The position numbers were made by a program, and so were the translations under genes. A stretch of 64,000 bases of DNA from JAUPKT01 sp964427855 (GTDB lineage: Bacteria > Desulfobacterota > Desulfomonilia > Desulfomonilales > Desulfomonilaceae): assembly GCA_964427855.1 (NCBI GenBank), contig CAYRVH010000003.1:1-64000 (forward strand), written 5' to 3'. The number at the start of each line of letters is the position of its first letter. Positions within the stretch are counted from its first letter, which is position 1. This document shows, in pieces, positions 17,582 through 26,578 of this stretch. The notes under the pieces are model-generated. The model was given only the letters and a program-made list of their open reading frames with translations. It was not told where the DNA came from and did not search any database.

Positions 17582-17616
17582 ATGTTGGGTGGAGGGATCA
17601 GCTCCTTCACCCACAT
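17582..17616 (+). terminator. Long hairpin after the ffh-membrane protein pair
   Basis: GGGTGGAGG (17587-17595) pairs with CCTTCACCC (17604-17612), with one G-U pair. Outer ATGT/ACAT pairs extend the stem. It lies 19 bases after the stop at 17563. No T-run follows, so it may be a Rho-linked or mRNA-protecting hairpin rather than a classic intrinsic terminator. Confidence 0.45.
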
Positions 17617-17644
17617 GTCCCGCGTTGTCTTAGGAGTCTGGAAA

Positions 17645-17788
17645 TTAATCACGAATTAGACGCGTGTTTTCGTGCGATGTCATCCTCGAGAAAGCGGCGA
17701 TCCATGGTGCGTTTCTCGCATTCCCATTTTCATGGGAATGACAATTTGACTTATGGTCATTTCGCGTATTCTTTTGAGAAAAGTTATG
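17645..17788 (+). repeat. Dispersed repeat, copy 2, with a perfect 9-bp palindrome
   Basis: The core CATTCCCAT-TTTC-ATGGGAATG (17719-17740) is a perfect 9-bp stem with a 4-base loop. The end ATTCTTTTGAGAAAAG recurs in inverted form near 17862-17880, and the start block ATCACGAATT is roughly mirrored by AATTCGTTAAT at 17886-17896. The full element may therefore span about 17641-17897 with imperfect inverted ends. Confidence 0.6.
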
Positions 17789-18218
17789 ATCGGGACGCCT
17801 CTTGAGGACACAAGCTGACCCAAACACATTTCCGCAAATCACTTACAACGCATCGATATTGCTTTTTCTCTCAAAAGAATGTACGAATTCGTTAATAAAA
17901 AGGTTGGCCTTGTCTTGTGAAGGCCCCCTAAAATTTCATGTTTTCGGACAACTTTTTTGCAGAAGCACAGGATTTTTAAAGAATTTGAACAGCGAGAGGG
18001 CCTCTTGAGATTTTTCAGAATGAGATTGAATTCGGACACGGCGAACCCTAATCCCATTCGTTCACCACGATCGCATGATTCTTTTGCACATCGCGTTGAC
18101 CCTTGCCTGGTGGTATGACCCGGCCCCCATGAGGAATCCCTGAATCCCTTCTTGAAAGGGCATAACGTGTACGGGCCCTGCAGCGAATTCGTGATGACGT
18201 TCGAAAACAGCTTTAGGC

Positions 18219-19268
18219 ATGCCATTTAGACTCAAACCAAGCTTCTTGGAAAAGACCTCTGGCAGAGAGCTGAGCTCAGGGGCGCTTCCCTCCCTCTTCG
18301 GCTGCCGCGGGATCGCACCCTTTGCGCTTGCATGGCTTTTCATCTGGGCCCTTTCCATCCTGAACACCTCGTGCGTCTCTGTATTTTCTTCTCGAAGCGA
18401 CGCTCTGCCATCCGCCGACAGCGGCGCCTCTGGGGGATTAATCAAGCCTAAGCTACAGGATCGAGACATCACAGCTCGGCCAACCTCGGAGAACAATATA
18501 AAAGTAACCCCTTTGCATCCAACAGCGGCAAGTTCAAAAGACCAGGCGCCGGCTTTTTTGAATCGTTTGTTCAGCTTTCTGCAGTACGCCAACACATCCA
18601 AAGGGGCCGGAGGCACCCCTGCCCTCATAAAACCTAAGCTCTCAGAACCCAAAGAAAAAGAGGCAGCCCCAGAGAAACTGCTGAGAGAATTTGCGCGGAG
18701 TGGGCCATCGCCCGAAGACGCGTCATCTGCGGTGGCGGCCTCGCAAGGAAAAAATGGCTCGCCTGATTCGTCCCCTTCAAAATCGAAGAGGAGAGGGACG
18801 CTTCAAAGCCCCCGCCAGGAGGGGGCTGCGACCGCCTCAGGAGATCGTACACCAGCGCCCGGCGGGTCTGCTCAAAGCCGTCCTGAGGATGACAAAGGGA
18901 CGACACGCGACCAAAAACCTGCAGAGGGGCAGGAGATGCAGACAACCTTCAAGAGACATGACCACGCCAAGTATGTGACTATGATGCGAAACAAGGCGAT
19001 AGATACCTTGAACAAGGAGCCAGATTGCGACCTTGCGCGACTTTGTCGGGATTCTTTCACCGACAACTGGTCATTGACCTTGTATATGAAGAGCGGCAAG
19101 TATTACTCTTACATCGTGTATGCATGGGATGAAATAGATGCAAACTGGGTGATATCATATACGTCCGAGAAGAGGCCGCTTGCAACCATGAAAAAACATC
19201 TCAGCTTTTCATCAGCGGGAAAAACGTGTCAAACCCTGAAGGGCAGCGAACATGCCGAATCTTTTTGA
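18219..19268 (+). CDS. Exported low-complexity protein with a globular C-terminal domain
   Basis: The 349-residue protein has an N-terminal hydrophobic segment (IAPFALAWLFIWALSIL) followed by a Cys (LNTSC) that could be a non-standard lipid attachment site. A long Ser/Pro/Lys/Gly-rich linker (about 60-245) repeats the motif LIKPKL twice. The last 100 residues look folded (KYVTMMRNKAIDTL, WSLTLYMKSGKYYSYIVYAW). I know no family for it. It precedes a secreted Cys-rich protein and the decaheme cytochrome on the same strand, suggesting a shared role at the cell envelope. Confidence 0.55.
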   Translation: MPFRLKPSFLEKTSGRELSSGALPSLFGCRGIAPFALAWLFIWALSILNTSCVSVFSSRSDALPSADSGASGGLIKPKLQDRDITARPTSENNIKVTPLHPTAASSKDQAPAFLNRLFSFLQYANTSKGAGGTPALIKPKLSEPKEKEAAPEKLLREFARSGPSPEDASSAVAASQGKNGSPDSSPSKSKRRGTLQSPRQEGAATASGDRTPAPGGSAQSRPEDDKGTTRDQKPAEGQEMQTTFKRHDHAKYVTMMRNKAIDTLNKEPDCDLARLCRDSFTDNWSLTLYMKSGKYYSYIVYAWDEIDANWVISYTSEKRPLATMKKHLSFSSAGKTCQTLKGSEHAESF

Positions 19269-19348
19269 TCAATGGAGGCTGCTGGAACGGTTTGCCAGCA
19301 AGGCTGGTTAGCCCTGTGACTCACCATGCGGCCGTAGGAGGTTTTGAG

Positions 19349-19984
19349 ATGAAGCAAAGGTGTCAGGGGCGCGCAGACTTATGTCTGTGGCGAGAGCGGA
19401 GATCATGGAACGCGTTGCGGGCGTTTCTATGCGTCGCAGCCTCGACGATCTTTCTGCTTGCGACTGCGGCGACCGCAAGCTTTGGACAAACCAGGGCAGA
19501 GTGCAACAAGTGCTGTCAGGAAATGTTCACGGACGAGTATTATGTGGAGCAGTGCAAACTGAAGTGTTTCAGGGATACTGGTCATTGCAACGTCTTGAGG
19601 GCTGCGAGAGGATCTGGTCCCCGGTCGGACAGACAACAGCCCCAGCCCTCGGTGGACCGGCAAGCCGCGAAACCTGAAGCGCCCTCATCCGCTCAGCCGC
19701 CGGCGGCCGAGCCGCCTCGAGAAAGGCCTCAGCTTCCAGAACGAACAGCGACGCGGCACGCGCCTTTCGTCTGGCCTGAGACGTTGGTGCTCAACCCTGG
19801 TCGAGAATGGGAGGCCGCTGGTCAGATTCTGGCAGCCAATGGCATCCCACCTCAGCATCCAAATTACACGCCCGCATTAAAGGCAATCGAGCAAGTCCTG
19901 ATCGACTTTGCTCGCACAAATCCCGGCGGAGGCGAGCTGCCCACAGATCAACTGGAGCGCATTATCAAGCAGGCCAGACGCTAG
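19349..19984 (+). CDS. Secreted Cys-rich protein of unknown function
   Basis: The 211-residue protein has a late signal peptide (ALRAFLCVAASTIFLLATAATASFG) and then a short Cys-rich module (CNKCCQE, QCKLKCFRDTGHC). A Pro/Ala/Gln-rich linker and a C-terminal helix region (NYTPALKAIEQVLIDFART) follow. ATG 19349 is preceded by AGGAGG at 19336-19341 and was chosen over the open frame further upstream. It ends one base before the cytochrome start, indicating coupled translation. The Cys spacing has no CXXCH, so it is not itself a cytochrome. Confidence 0.65.
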   Translation: MKQRCQGRADLCLWRERRSWNALRAFLCVAASTIFLLATAATASFGQTRAECNKCCQEMFTDEYYVEQCKLKCFRDTGHCNVLRAARGSGPRSDRQQPQPSVDRQAAKPEAPSSAQPPAAEPPRERPQLPERTATRHAPFVWPETLVLNPGREWEAAGQILAANGIPPQHPNYTPALKAIEQVLIDFARTNPGGGELPTDQLERIIKQARR

Positions 19985-19985
19985 A

Positions 19986-21953
19986 ATGTGTTGCGCTCGT
20001 CAAAATAAGTTGAAGCGCCCTCAGCCCCATCCTGTCTTGAACGCAAAGGCTGTCGTGCTCGTATTCCTTGCCGCCAGCCTTGGGCTTGCCGGACTTTTCA
20101 ACTCTTTGTCTGCGCAAATAGCAGCCGATGCAGGGCTGCCTGATCGCATAAAAGGAGTCCAGCCTGCGCTTGACCCGGCCTTGTCCGATAGCGATTTCTC
20201 CTATCCACCTTGGTGGGGTAAAGCGCCTGAGACCCCTCATTTGCAGCCGTGCAAATCTCCTGGGACATGCGTGCATTGCCATAAGGAAAGTGCAGAGATG
20301 GATGCTTCCCATGCCGTTGCGTGTACGGTGTGCCACGGAGGCGACTCGAGGGCTGAGGAAAAAGGACAGGCGCATCAATCTCTTATTCTAGATCCCGGCG
20401 ATCTTGATGTGGCGGAGAAGACATGCGGGAAATGCCACCCTGAAGAGGCTCGGAGGGTTCGCCGCTCCTCGATGGCCCTTGCGCCTCGCATGATCAATCA
20501 CACGAGGTATGCGTTTGGAGCTCAGAAGACGCCTGCAGCACAATTCCTCACGAGGCCGACGGATGGCATCCCCCAAATTCCCTCGTATGCGGAGTCGCAA
20601 AGTCTCGGGGATGATTTGCTCCGACGCTCTTGCTTGAGATGCCATTTGTTCACCAGCGGCTCGTCGCGCCCAGGGGAGCTCAGAGGGAGAGGTTGCTCTG
20701 CGTGCCATGCGGCTTACCCCAACAACGCGAAAAATAAGAACGGGAGGCACTTCCTCGTTCGAGCCCCAGGCGTTACCGTTTGTTTGAAGTGTCATAATTC
20801 CAATCACGTGGGAGCGGATTTCGTCGGACTTTTTGAAAAAGATTATCATCGAGGCTTCCGGTCCCCGTACGTGAAGGGGAGACTAGCCCCGACGATTTAC
20901 GGCTGTGAACAGCATCGCCTTTCGGCCGACGCGCATTTCCGCGCCGGAATGACATGCTCTGACTGCCATACCCTGGACGAGATTCACGGCTCAGGCGAGG
21001 TTCGGCAAACTGCAACGTCAGGAGTGACAATATCTTGTGCCGGATGCCATGTGGGGGCGGATCATCCCGGCGTCATGCAGGCCCCGGATGGTCAGATCAT
21101 ACTCATCAGAGGCAACCGCGTCGTACCTCGTTGGGATTCAGACAAGATCCCGCACAAGGTGCGCGCACACCGCGACCGCCTTCGCTGTTCCGCTTGTCAC
21201 GCAGCGTGGTCGTTTCAGGATTATGGTCTTCATCTGATGCTGGAAGAGAGACGCGACTACTGGAAGTGGGCTCCTACTGCAGCCCAAAATGATCCCCAGG
21301 TGCAGGAGCTGCTCACGAATACTGTGGGAAGCGCGGCAGAGCTTTTGCCGCCTGCCTCGGGAAGCATTCCGGCCGCGCCTGAGGAGCGTTGGCCTCTGCC
21401 TGAAGCCACGGACTGGTTGGATGGGTCAAAGAGCTCTGGCGCGTGGTTTCGTGGCTTCACCTATCGTAGATGGGCCAATCCACCCCTCGGCAGAGACGTC
21501 AAGCGCGTGATTTCAGTGATGCGGCCTATGTATCAATATATAGTCTCCCACGTGGATGCCGAGGACAACTTATTGGTCGATCGATGGGTGCCTCACGCGG
21601 GTTCAGGACAGCTGGCGTTGTTTTTCAATCCATACACGCCGCATACTACTGCGCGTCATGGCCGCCAATGCCAGGACTGCCACGGAAATCCAAAGGCTGC
21701 AGGACTGGGAGAGGGCGTGTTGGGACTGAACAAAGAGGTATTTGTTCCACTGACCAAGAAGGAGACAAGGATCCCCGGCGTTTCCATCCAATGGGACGCC
21801 CTGGTGACCTTAAACGGCGACATCCTGCAGGGCAGCAGCGCCCCCGGTGCGGGTCCGCTGGAATATGCAACCATGCGCAGGCTTTTGCACCCTTCCCCGC
21901 GCCACAAGGCCTCATGGTACAGGTATCTGATGCAGACTAATGACCGTCCTTGA
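19986..21953 (+). CDS. Decaheme c-type cytochrome, exported
   Basis: The 655-residue protein has an N-terminal membrane or signal segment (VLVFLAASLGLAGLFNSL) and ten CXXCH heme sites. In order they are CVHCH, CTVCH, CGKCH, CLRCH, CSACH, CLKCH, CSDCH, CAGCH, CSACH and CQDCH. The first nine lie in the N-terminal two thirds and the tenth near residue 560. It should act in periplasmic or outer-surface electron transfer. Part of the N-terminal region (TCGKCHPEEARRVRRSSMAL) resembles, from memory, cytochromes of predicted selenite/tellurite-reduction operons (ExtM-like); this is uncertain. It starts one base after the preceding secreted protein. Confidence 0.9.
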   Translation: MCCARQNKLKRPQPHPVLNAKAVVLVFLAASLGLAGLFNSLSAQIAADAGLPDRIKGVQPALDPALSDSDFSYPPWWGKAPETPHLQPCKSPGTCVHCHKESAEMDASHAVACTVCHGGDSRAEEKGQAHQSLILDPGDLDVAEKTCGKCHPEEARRVRRSSMALAPRMINHTRYAFGAQKTPAAQFLTRPTDGIPQIPSYAESQSLGDDLLRRSCLRCHLFTSGSSRPGELRGRGCSACHAAYPNNAKNKNGRHFLVRAPGVTVCLKCHNSNHVGADFVGLFEKDYHRGFRSPYVKGRLAPTIYGCEQHRLSADAHFRAGMTCSDCHTLDEIHGSGEVRQTATSGVTISCAGCHVGADHPGVMQAPDGQIILIRGNRVVPRWDSDKIPHKVRAHRDRLRCSACHAAWSFQDYGLHLMLEERRDYWKWAPTAAQNDPQVQELLTNTVGSAAELLPPASGSIPAAPEERWPLPEATDWLDGSKSSGAWFRGFTYRRWANPPLGRDVKRVISVMRPMYQYIVSHVDAEDNLLVDRWVPHAGSGQLALFFNPYTPHTTARHGRQCQDCHGNPKAAGLGEGVLGLNKEVFVPLTKKETRIPGVSIQWDALVTLNGDILQGSSAPGAGPLEYATMRRLLHPSPRHKASWYRYLMQTNDRP

Positions 21954-21979
21954 CAGGGGCTTTCAAAAGTCGTTAATGT
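21950..21979 (+). promoter_or_regulatory. Possible promoter for gatCAB
   Basis: TTGACA (21950-21955) overlaps the cytochrome stop codon. A weak TAATGT -10 candidate lies at 21974-21979 with an 18-base spacer. The -35 is perfect and the -10 poor. Confidence 0.35.
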
Positions 21980-22038
21980 TTCAGCGTTCTGAGTTATGCA
22001 GGGCCAAACTCCCATAGTCGATGCACAGGATAGCATTC

Positions 22039-22326
22039 ATGAAACTAACTCTTGATGAGGTTGATTACGTAGCTTTGTTGGCGAGACTTGCCTTGAACGA
22101 CGAGGAGAAAGTGAAGTATATGCACCAACTGGAAGACATCTTGAAGTATATGGACATCTTGTCCTCGGTGCCGACCGATGACGTTGAAGCCATGGCAGGT
22201 CCAATCGAATTGTATACGCCCTTGAGGGACGACTTGGTCAAACCATCGCTGCCACTCGCGGATTCCCTGGCGAACGCTCCTGCCAGGTCTGGCGACTACT
22301 TCAAGGTACCCAAGATCATTGAATAA
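22039..22326 (+). CDS. gatC: Aspartyl/glutamyl-tRNA amidotransferase subunit C
   Basis: GatC is the small stabilising subunit of GatCAB, which converts Glu-tRNA-Gln and Asp-tRNA-Asn to the amidated forms. The 95-residue product shows the family pattern VDYVALLARLALNDEE. It also has LEDILKYMDILSSVPTDDV, and the C-terminus APARSGDYFKVPKIIE is typical. An upstream in-frame ATG at 22021 would add six residues; ATG 22039 matches the usual start. gatA follows within a few bases. Confidence 0.95.
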   Translation: MKLTLDEVDYVALLARLALNDEEKVKYMHQLEDILKYMDILSSVPTDDVEAMAGPIELYTPLRDDLVKPSLPLADSLANAPARSGDYFKVPKIIE

Positions 22327-22334
22327 CTCTTTTC

Positions 22335-23840
22335 ATGGAGAAAACCGAGGCCAAGTGCCGTATTCGACAAGGAAAAGCTGTGACTGAACTCTATGAGATG
22401 ACCGCCTGGCAACTCGCAGACGCGATGGAAAAAGGGGACACAAACTCCGTGGATATCACGCACTCGGTCATCAAACGTGTGGAAGCCGTCGAGGAGCTAA
22501 TCCACGCGTATGTGACTGTTGCTTCTGACAAGGCACTCGAGATGGCAAAAGAGGCGGATGTGAAGAGAGCCCGAGGCGTATCCCACAAGCTCCTGGGCGT
22601 CCCCATCGCAATCAAAGACAATATGTGCATGAAAGGACAAAGGACCTCCTGCGGTTCCCGGATACTGTCCAATTTTGTGCCGCCGTATGATGCAACCGTG
22701 GTGTCAGCCATGAAGGAAGCCGGCATGGTAATCCTGGGAAGTTGCAACATGGATGAATTCGCTATGGGATCGTCCACGGAGACTTCTTTTTGGGGGCCGA
22801 CGAGGAATCCCTGGGACAGAGATCGAACGCCGGGCGGCTCCAGCGGAGGCTCGGCTGCCGCAGTGTCGGCAGGCGAGGCCGTTGTATCCGTAGGTTCCGA
22901 TACAGGCGGCTCGATACGACTTCCCGCAGGCTTCTGTGGAGTAAGCGGCATGAAGCCCACGTACGGGGCTGTGTCACGATATGGCCTCGTCGCCTACGCC
23001 TCCAGCCTCGATCAAATAGGCCCTTTCGGAAAGGATGTTAGGGACTTAGCGTTGTTGCTTAACCTATTGTGCCGCCATGATCCCAAAGATTCGACATCGG
23101 TTCCTCGGCAGTACCCTGACTTCACTACGGTTTTGGACGTGCCGGTATCCGGCATGAAAATTGGACTACCTCGGGAATTCTTCAGTACACTTGACCATCC
23201 AGACGTGGAAAAGGTCATGAAGGAGGCCCAGCAAGTGTTTCACGGTCTGGGCATCCATTTCGTCGAATTGTCCCTCCCCCACCTCGAATACGGCATCGCA
23301 GCCTATTACATAATCGCGCCGTGCGAGGCTTCGTCGAACCTTGCACGCTACGATGGCGTTAAGTATGGACACAGGGCGACAGACTTTTCCAACATGATTG
23401 ACATGTACCGCCATACGCGAGCGGAAGGTTTCGGTTCAGAAGTCAAGCGTCGAATCATGTTGGGCACGTACGCATTGTCCTCTGGATACTATGACGCCTA
23501 CTACTTGAAGGCCGCCAAGGTGCGCACCCTTATAACCCAGGATTTCAAGGCCGCATTCCAAGATTGCGATGCCATATTGTGCCCGGTCGCCCCGACTCCG
23601 CCGTTCAAGTTGGGAGAAAAAATAGACGACCCCATCCAAATGTACCTCACCGACGTATTTACCATTCCTGTGAACATGGCGGGATTGCCGGGGCTGTCTC
23701 TCCCTGGCGGTTTCTCCGCCGACGGTTTGCCCATTGGCATTCAGCTTATTGCCCCTCATTTCGAAGAAGCTCGATTGTTACAGCTTGGAGCCGCCTATCA
23801 ACGTGAGACCGATCATCATCTCGCAAGACCATCGATATAG
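22335..23840 (+). CDS. gatA: Aspartyl/glutamyl-tRNA amidotransferase subunit A
   Basis: GatA is the glutaminase (amidase-signature) subunit that supplies ammonia to GatB. The Ser-cisSer-Lys triad is visible: Lys in GVPIAIKDN, the cis-Ser in GGSSGGSAAAVSAG, and the nucleophilic Ser in GSDTGGSIRLPA. The C-terminal part has LPGLSLPGGFSADGLPIGIQ. Length (501 residues) is slightly above the usual 485. GTG 22380, with AAGGAAAA just upstream and sequence TELYEMTA after it, would give a more typical N-terminus and is a good alternative start. Confidence 0.97.
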   Translation: MEKTEAKCRIRQGKAVTELYEMTAWQLADAMEKGDTNSVDITHSVIKRVEAVEELIHAYVTVASDKALEMAKEADVKRARGVSHKLLGVPIAIKDNMCMKGQRTSCGSRILSNFVPPYDATVVSAMKEAGMVILGSCNMDEFAMGSSTETSFWGPTRNPWDRDRTPGGSSGGSAAAVSAGEAVVSVGSDTGGSIRLPAGFCGVSGMKPTYGAVSRYGLVAYASSLDQIGPFGKDVRDLALLLNLLCRHDPKDSTSVPRQYPDFTTVLDVPVSGMKIGLPREFFSTLDHPDVEKVMKEAQQVFHGLGIHFVELSLPHLEYGIAAYYIIAPCEASSNLARYDGVKYGHRATDFSNMIDMYRHTRAEGFGSEVKRRIMLGTYALSSGYYDAYYLKAAKVRTLITQDFKAAFQDCDAILCPVAPTPPFKLGEKIDDPIQMYLTDVFTIPVNMAGLPGLSLPGGFSADGLPIGIQLIAPHFEEARLLQLGAAYQRETDHHLARPSI

Positions 23841-23849
23841 GATGAGGAT

Positions 23850-25286
23850 ATGAAATACGAGGCTGTCATTGGACTAGAAGTCCACGCTCAATTGCTTACC
23901 GCATCAAAGGCCTTTTGTTCATGCACCACCAAGTTCGGCAACGTTCCCAACAGCAATACATGCCCAATTTGTTTAGGAATGCCCGGCGTGCTGCCGGTTT
24001 TCAACAGGCGGGCGCTCGAGTTTACCGTGCGAATGGCCTTGGCATGCAACTGCACAATCAACGAGATAAGTCGTTTTGCACGAAAAAACTACTACTACCC
24101 CGATCTGCCCAAGAATTATCAAATATCGCAGTATGAATTGCCCGTTGCAGAGCACGGGTGGATAGATATCGACGCAGGCAACGGGACGAGAAAAATAGGC
24201 ATCACGCGCATACACATGGAGGAAGACGCGGGGAAGCTCATCCATGACGAGATGAAGGCTTTTTCCTACGTAGATTTGAACAGGACAGGCGTGCCTCTCA
24301 TTGAGATCGTATCTGAGCCTGACATGCGGACGCCCGAAGAAGCAGCCGCGTATCTGAAGGCATTGCACTCGATTCTGGTGTATCTCGAGATCTGTGACGG
24401 GAACATGGAGGAAGGCAGTTTCCGATGCGACGCCAATGTGTCGCTGCGGCCACACGGTTCAAAAGGCCTGGGCGTCAAAACCGAACTCAAGAACATGAAC
24501 TCCTTTCGCAACGTGCAAAGAGCGCTGCAGTATGAAATTGACCGTCAAAGCGAGGCGCTTGCGTCCGGCGAAGACGTGGTTCAGGAGACGAGATTGTTCG
24601 ACCCCGCGTCAGGTACCACGTCCTCCATGCGCACTAAAGAGCAAGCTCATGACTATCGATATTTTCCTGATCCAGACCTTCTGCCGTTGCGCGTCACACG
24701 AGATCTTGTGGACCAGATAAGAAGCCAACTGCCAGAATTGCCCATGCAGAAAAGAGACCGCTTCATGCGGGACTATGAGCTCCCCCGCTACGACGCAGAC
24801 GTATTGACGTCTTCTCGGCTTCTCGCAGATTATTTCGAAGACACGGCAGCGCTGTATCCCCATCCAAAAGCAGTCAGCAATTGGGTGATGACGGAACTGC
24901 TGCGCTTGATGAAAACAACTCACGAGGACGATCCTGGCAACAGAGTCTCGCCTGCCATGTTGGCTGACCTCCTTCAACTGATGGAAAAGGACGTGATATC
25001 AGGAAAAATGGCGAAAACCATTTTCGAAGAAATGTACTCTTCAGGTCAAACGGCCAGCGTTATTATAAAGGAGAAGGGTCTCCTCCAGGTTTCTGATGAA
25101 GAGGAGCTTCGCGCATTGGTACAAAGAGTTTTGGCGGAGAGTCCAAAAGAGGTGGCCAAGTACCGCAGCGGCAGGACTCAGCTTCTCGGCCATTTCGTCG
25201 GTCAGGTGATGAAGGCCACGCGGGGGAAAGCCAACCCCGCGCTGGTAAACAAGTTGCTGCTGGAGGAATTGAGCAGGAATGCCTAG
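23850..25286 (+). CDS. gatB: Aspartyl/glutamyl-tRNA amidotransferase subunit B
   Basis: GatB binds the misacylated tRNA and carries out the amidation. The 478-residue protein begins YEAVIGLEVHAQL. It has the Zn-binding Cys set (FCSCTTKFG, NTCPICLGMPG), NYYYPDLPKNYQISQY and HMEEDAGKLIH in the kinase-like cradle domain. A YqeY-like tail domain ends near TRGKANPALVNKLLLEEL. It starts 10 bases after gatA and completes a compact gatCAB operon. Its presence suggests that glutaminyl- and/or asparaginyl-tRNA is made by the indirect route. Confidence 0.97.
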   Translation: MKYEAVIGLEVHAQLLTASKAFCSCTTKFGNVPNSNTCPICLGMPGVLPVFNRRALEFTVRMALACNCTINEISRFARKNYYYPDLPKNYQISQYELPVAEHGWIDIDAGNGTRKIGITRIHMEEDAGKLIHDEMKAFSYVDLNRTGVPLIEIVSEPDMRTPEEAAAYLKALHSILVYLEICDGNMEEGSFRCDANVSLRPHGSKGLGVKTELKNMNSFRNVQRALQYEIDRQSEALASGEDVVQETRLFDPASGTTSSMRTKEQAHDYRYFPDPDLLPLRVTRDLVDQIRSQLPELPMQKRDRFMRDYELPRYDADVLTSSRLLADYFEDTAALYPHPKAVSNWVMTELLRLMKTTHEDDPGNRVSPAMLADLLQLMEKDVISGKMAKTIFEEMYSSGQTASVIIKEKGLLQVSDEEELRALVQRVLAESPKEVAKYRSGRTQLLGHFVGQVMKATRGKANPALVNKLLLEELSRNA

Positions 25287-26067
25287 CATGTTTGAGGCGC
25301 GATCAATGACGTAGCTATGAGCACTTGACAGCTGTTGTCTGAGTGTACAGCACCGCCTTCAAGAACTGACATGATTGGGCTGGCCGCTGGTACGTGCCCC
25401 GGAAAATTTCTCAGAGGTCTCGAAATCACTAAGTAAATCGTAAATGGGCATCGAGGTTGCCTCTTAGCTGGTCCTCGAGTCAGTAACAAGACGCTGAGGT
25501 GTCATCAATTGAGTGGCCGGTCACGCACAAAAACTTTTGGACAAATGGAGGCGCCTTGCGGTCTATGCCTGCGTCAACGATTTGTCATTCCAATTTAGTA
25601 TTCAATGGATTGGAGGCGTGTAAGGCACGCGTCCTCGTTATTGCTACATTCCGTCAAAAAAGGAATCCACAGGGACAGGGATCTTCGCCCAAGTCGGAGC
25701 CAAGAGGACGGCGTATTTCGGATAGCGAGTCAGACCAGAGCATTATCGCCGCGCCTCGGGCGCCGCAAAAGCCGCTGCGCGAGCCCGGAAGCCAGACGCC
25801 GCGGGGAATCTTTCGCCTCAGCTCATTGATGAGACGCCACAAGTCCTGCATTAGCTTCACTGAAAATTGGCTGCACTGCAAAAGCGCGGTTAAGATTAAT
25901 AATGTCTTAGCCGGCCTAATTGTTGAGGATTGATGAGATTCAAGAATAAAAGCGAAACTGTGTCAGGAAATGCGTCAAACACCTGGGAAGAACTTGCCTC
26001 ATGATCCTTGAAAATGTCAGAATTAAAAATTACGTATTGGAGATGCGATTCTATGGTGGACTGACTC
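25287..26067. other. Gene-free gap between gatB and the MvhD-like gene
   Basis: Two overlapping frames on opposite strands (25499-25933 plus; 25654-25881 minus) exist, but neither has a ribosome site or a domain that I recognise. I see no clear hairpin with a T-run after gatB. The gap may hold decayed coding sequence. Confidence 0.5.
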
Positions 26068-26499
26068 ATGGCGATACTTACCCGAGAAATAGTAGTATAT
26101 CACTGTCGGAACCTCAATTTATTTAAGCGCGGAGAACAAAAAGAGTTTCTCCGATTTTGGCCTACGGTAAAGCTGGTAGCGATCCCGTGCTCGGGGAAGA
26201 TGGAAGCTCATCATTTGCTCAAGACCTTGGCCGCAGGAGCGGAGGGGGTGTTGGTTCTCGCCTGCGCAGAGACGTCATGCCGCTATCTCGAAGGATCAAA
26301 GCGATTTCGCAAACGATTCGATTACGCGCGGTCATGGTTGGTGAGGATAGGATTGAATCCCGACAGGATTGCCTTCAGGAATGTCTTGCCGAGAGACATT
26401 GTCGCTCTCGAGGCCGCTCTACAGGACGTGTCCCATCAATTAGATGCTGTGGACGAATCTAGCGAACAGGCGTTGCGCCGCGTGTCTAAGGCTGGATGA
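26068..26499 (+). CDS. MvhD-like (FrhD/HdrD-associated) iron-sulfur electron-transfer protein
   Basis: Proteins of this family carry electrons between a hydrogenase or dehydrogenase and heterodisulfide-reductase-like HdrA. The 143-residue protein retains VVYHC near the start, IPCSGKMEAHHLLKTLAAGAEGVLV and the CAETSCRYLEGSKRF block of MvhD. The second Cys of the first pair, seen in the typical FLCNWCSY motif, is missing (YHCRNLNLF). That may change or abolish cluster binding there. No hdrA, hdrB or hdrC gene is present in the window. It lies directly upstream of metV and metF, as in several acetogens and sulfate reducers. Confidence 0.8.
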   Translation: MAILTREIVVYHCRNLNLFKRGEQKEFLRFWPTVKLVAIPCSGKMEAHHLLKTLAAGAEGVLVLACAETSCRYLEGSKRFRKRFDYARSWLVRIGLNPDRIAFRNVLPRDIVALEAALQDVSHQLDAVDESSEQALRRVSKAG

Positions 26500-26578
26500 A
26501 TATTGAGGGTCGCGGGGCTCGGCTGGCCTGAACAGCGCGTTGCTTGGCCTTGACGCTGAGCAACGGAGGAGGACATCC

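Larger units (their letters stand above)
17564..18218. other. Gene-free gap with hairpin and dispersed repeat
   Basis: The gap contains the hairpin at 17582-17616 and repeat copy 2 (17645-17788). A partner sequence at 17862-17894 mirrors parts of that copy. Nothing else is supported; 17900-18218 shows no ribosome site, promoter or domain that I recognise. Confidence 0.6.

Noticed and set aside
18062..18652. 196-codon minus-strand frame overlapping the 18219 gene
   Set aside because: Overlaps a plus-strand frame with a better C-terminal fold and neighbours; no domain recognised, although the choice of strand here is not certain.
25499..25933. 144-codon plus-strand frame between gatB and the MvhD-like gene
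   Set aside because: No ribosome site, composition unlike neighbouring genes, overlapped by an equally poor minus-strand frame, no recognisable domain.
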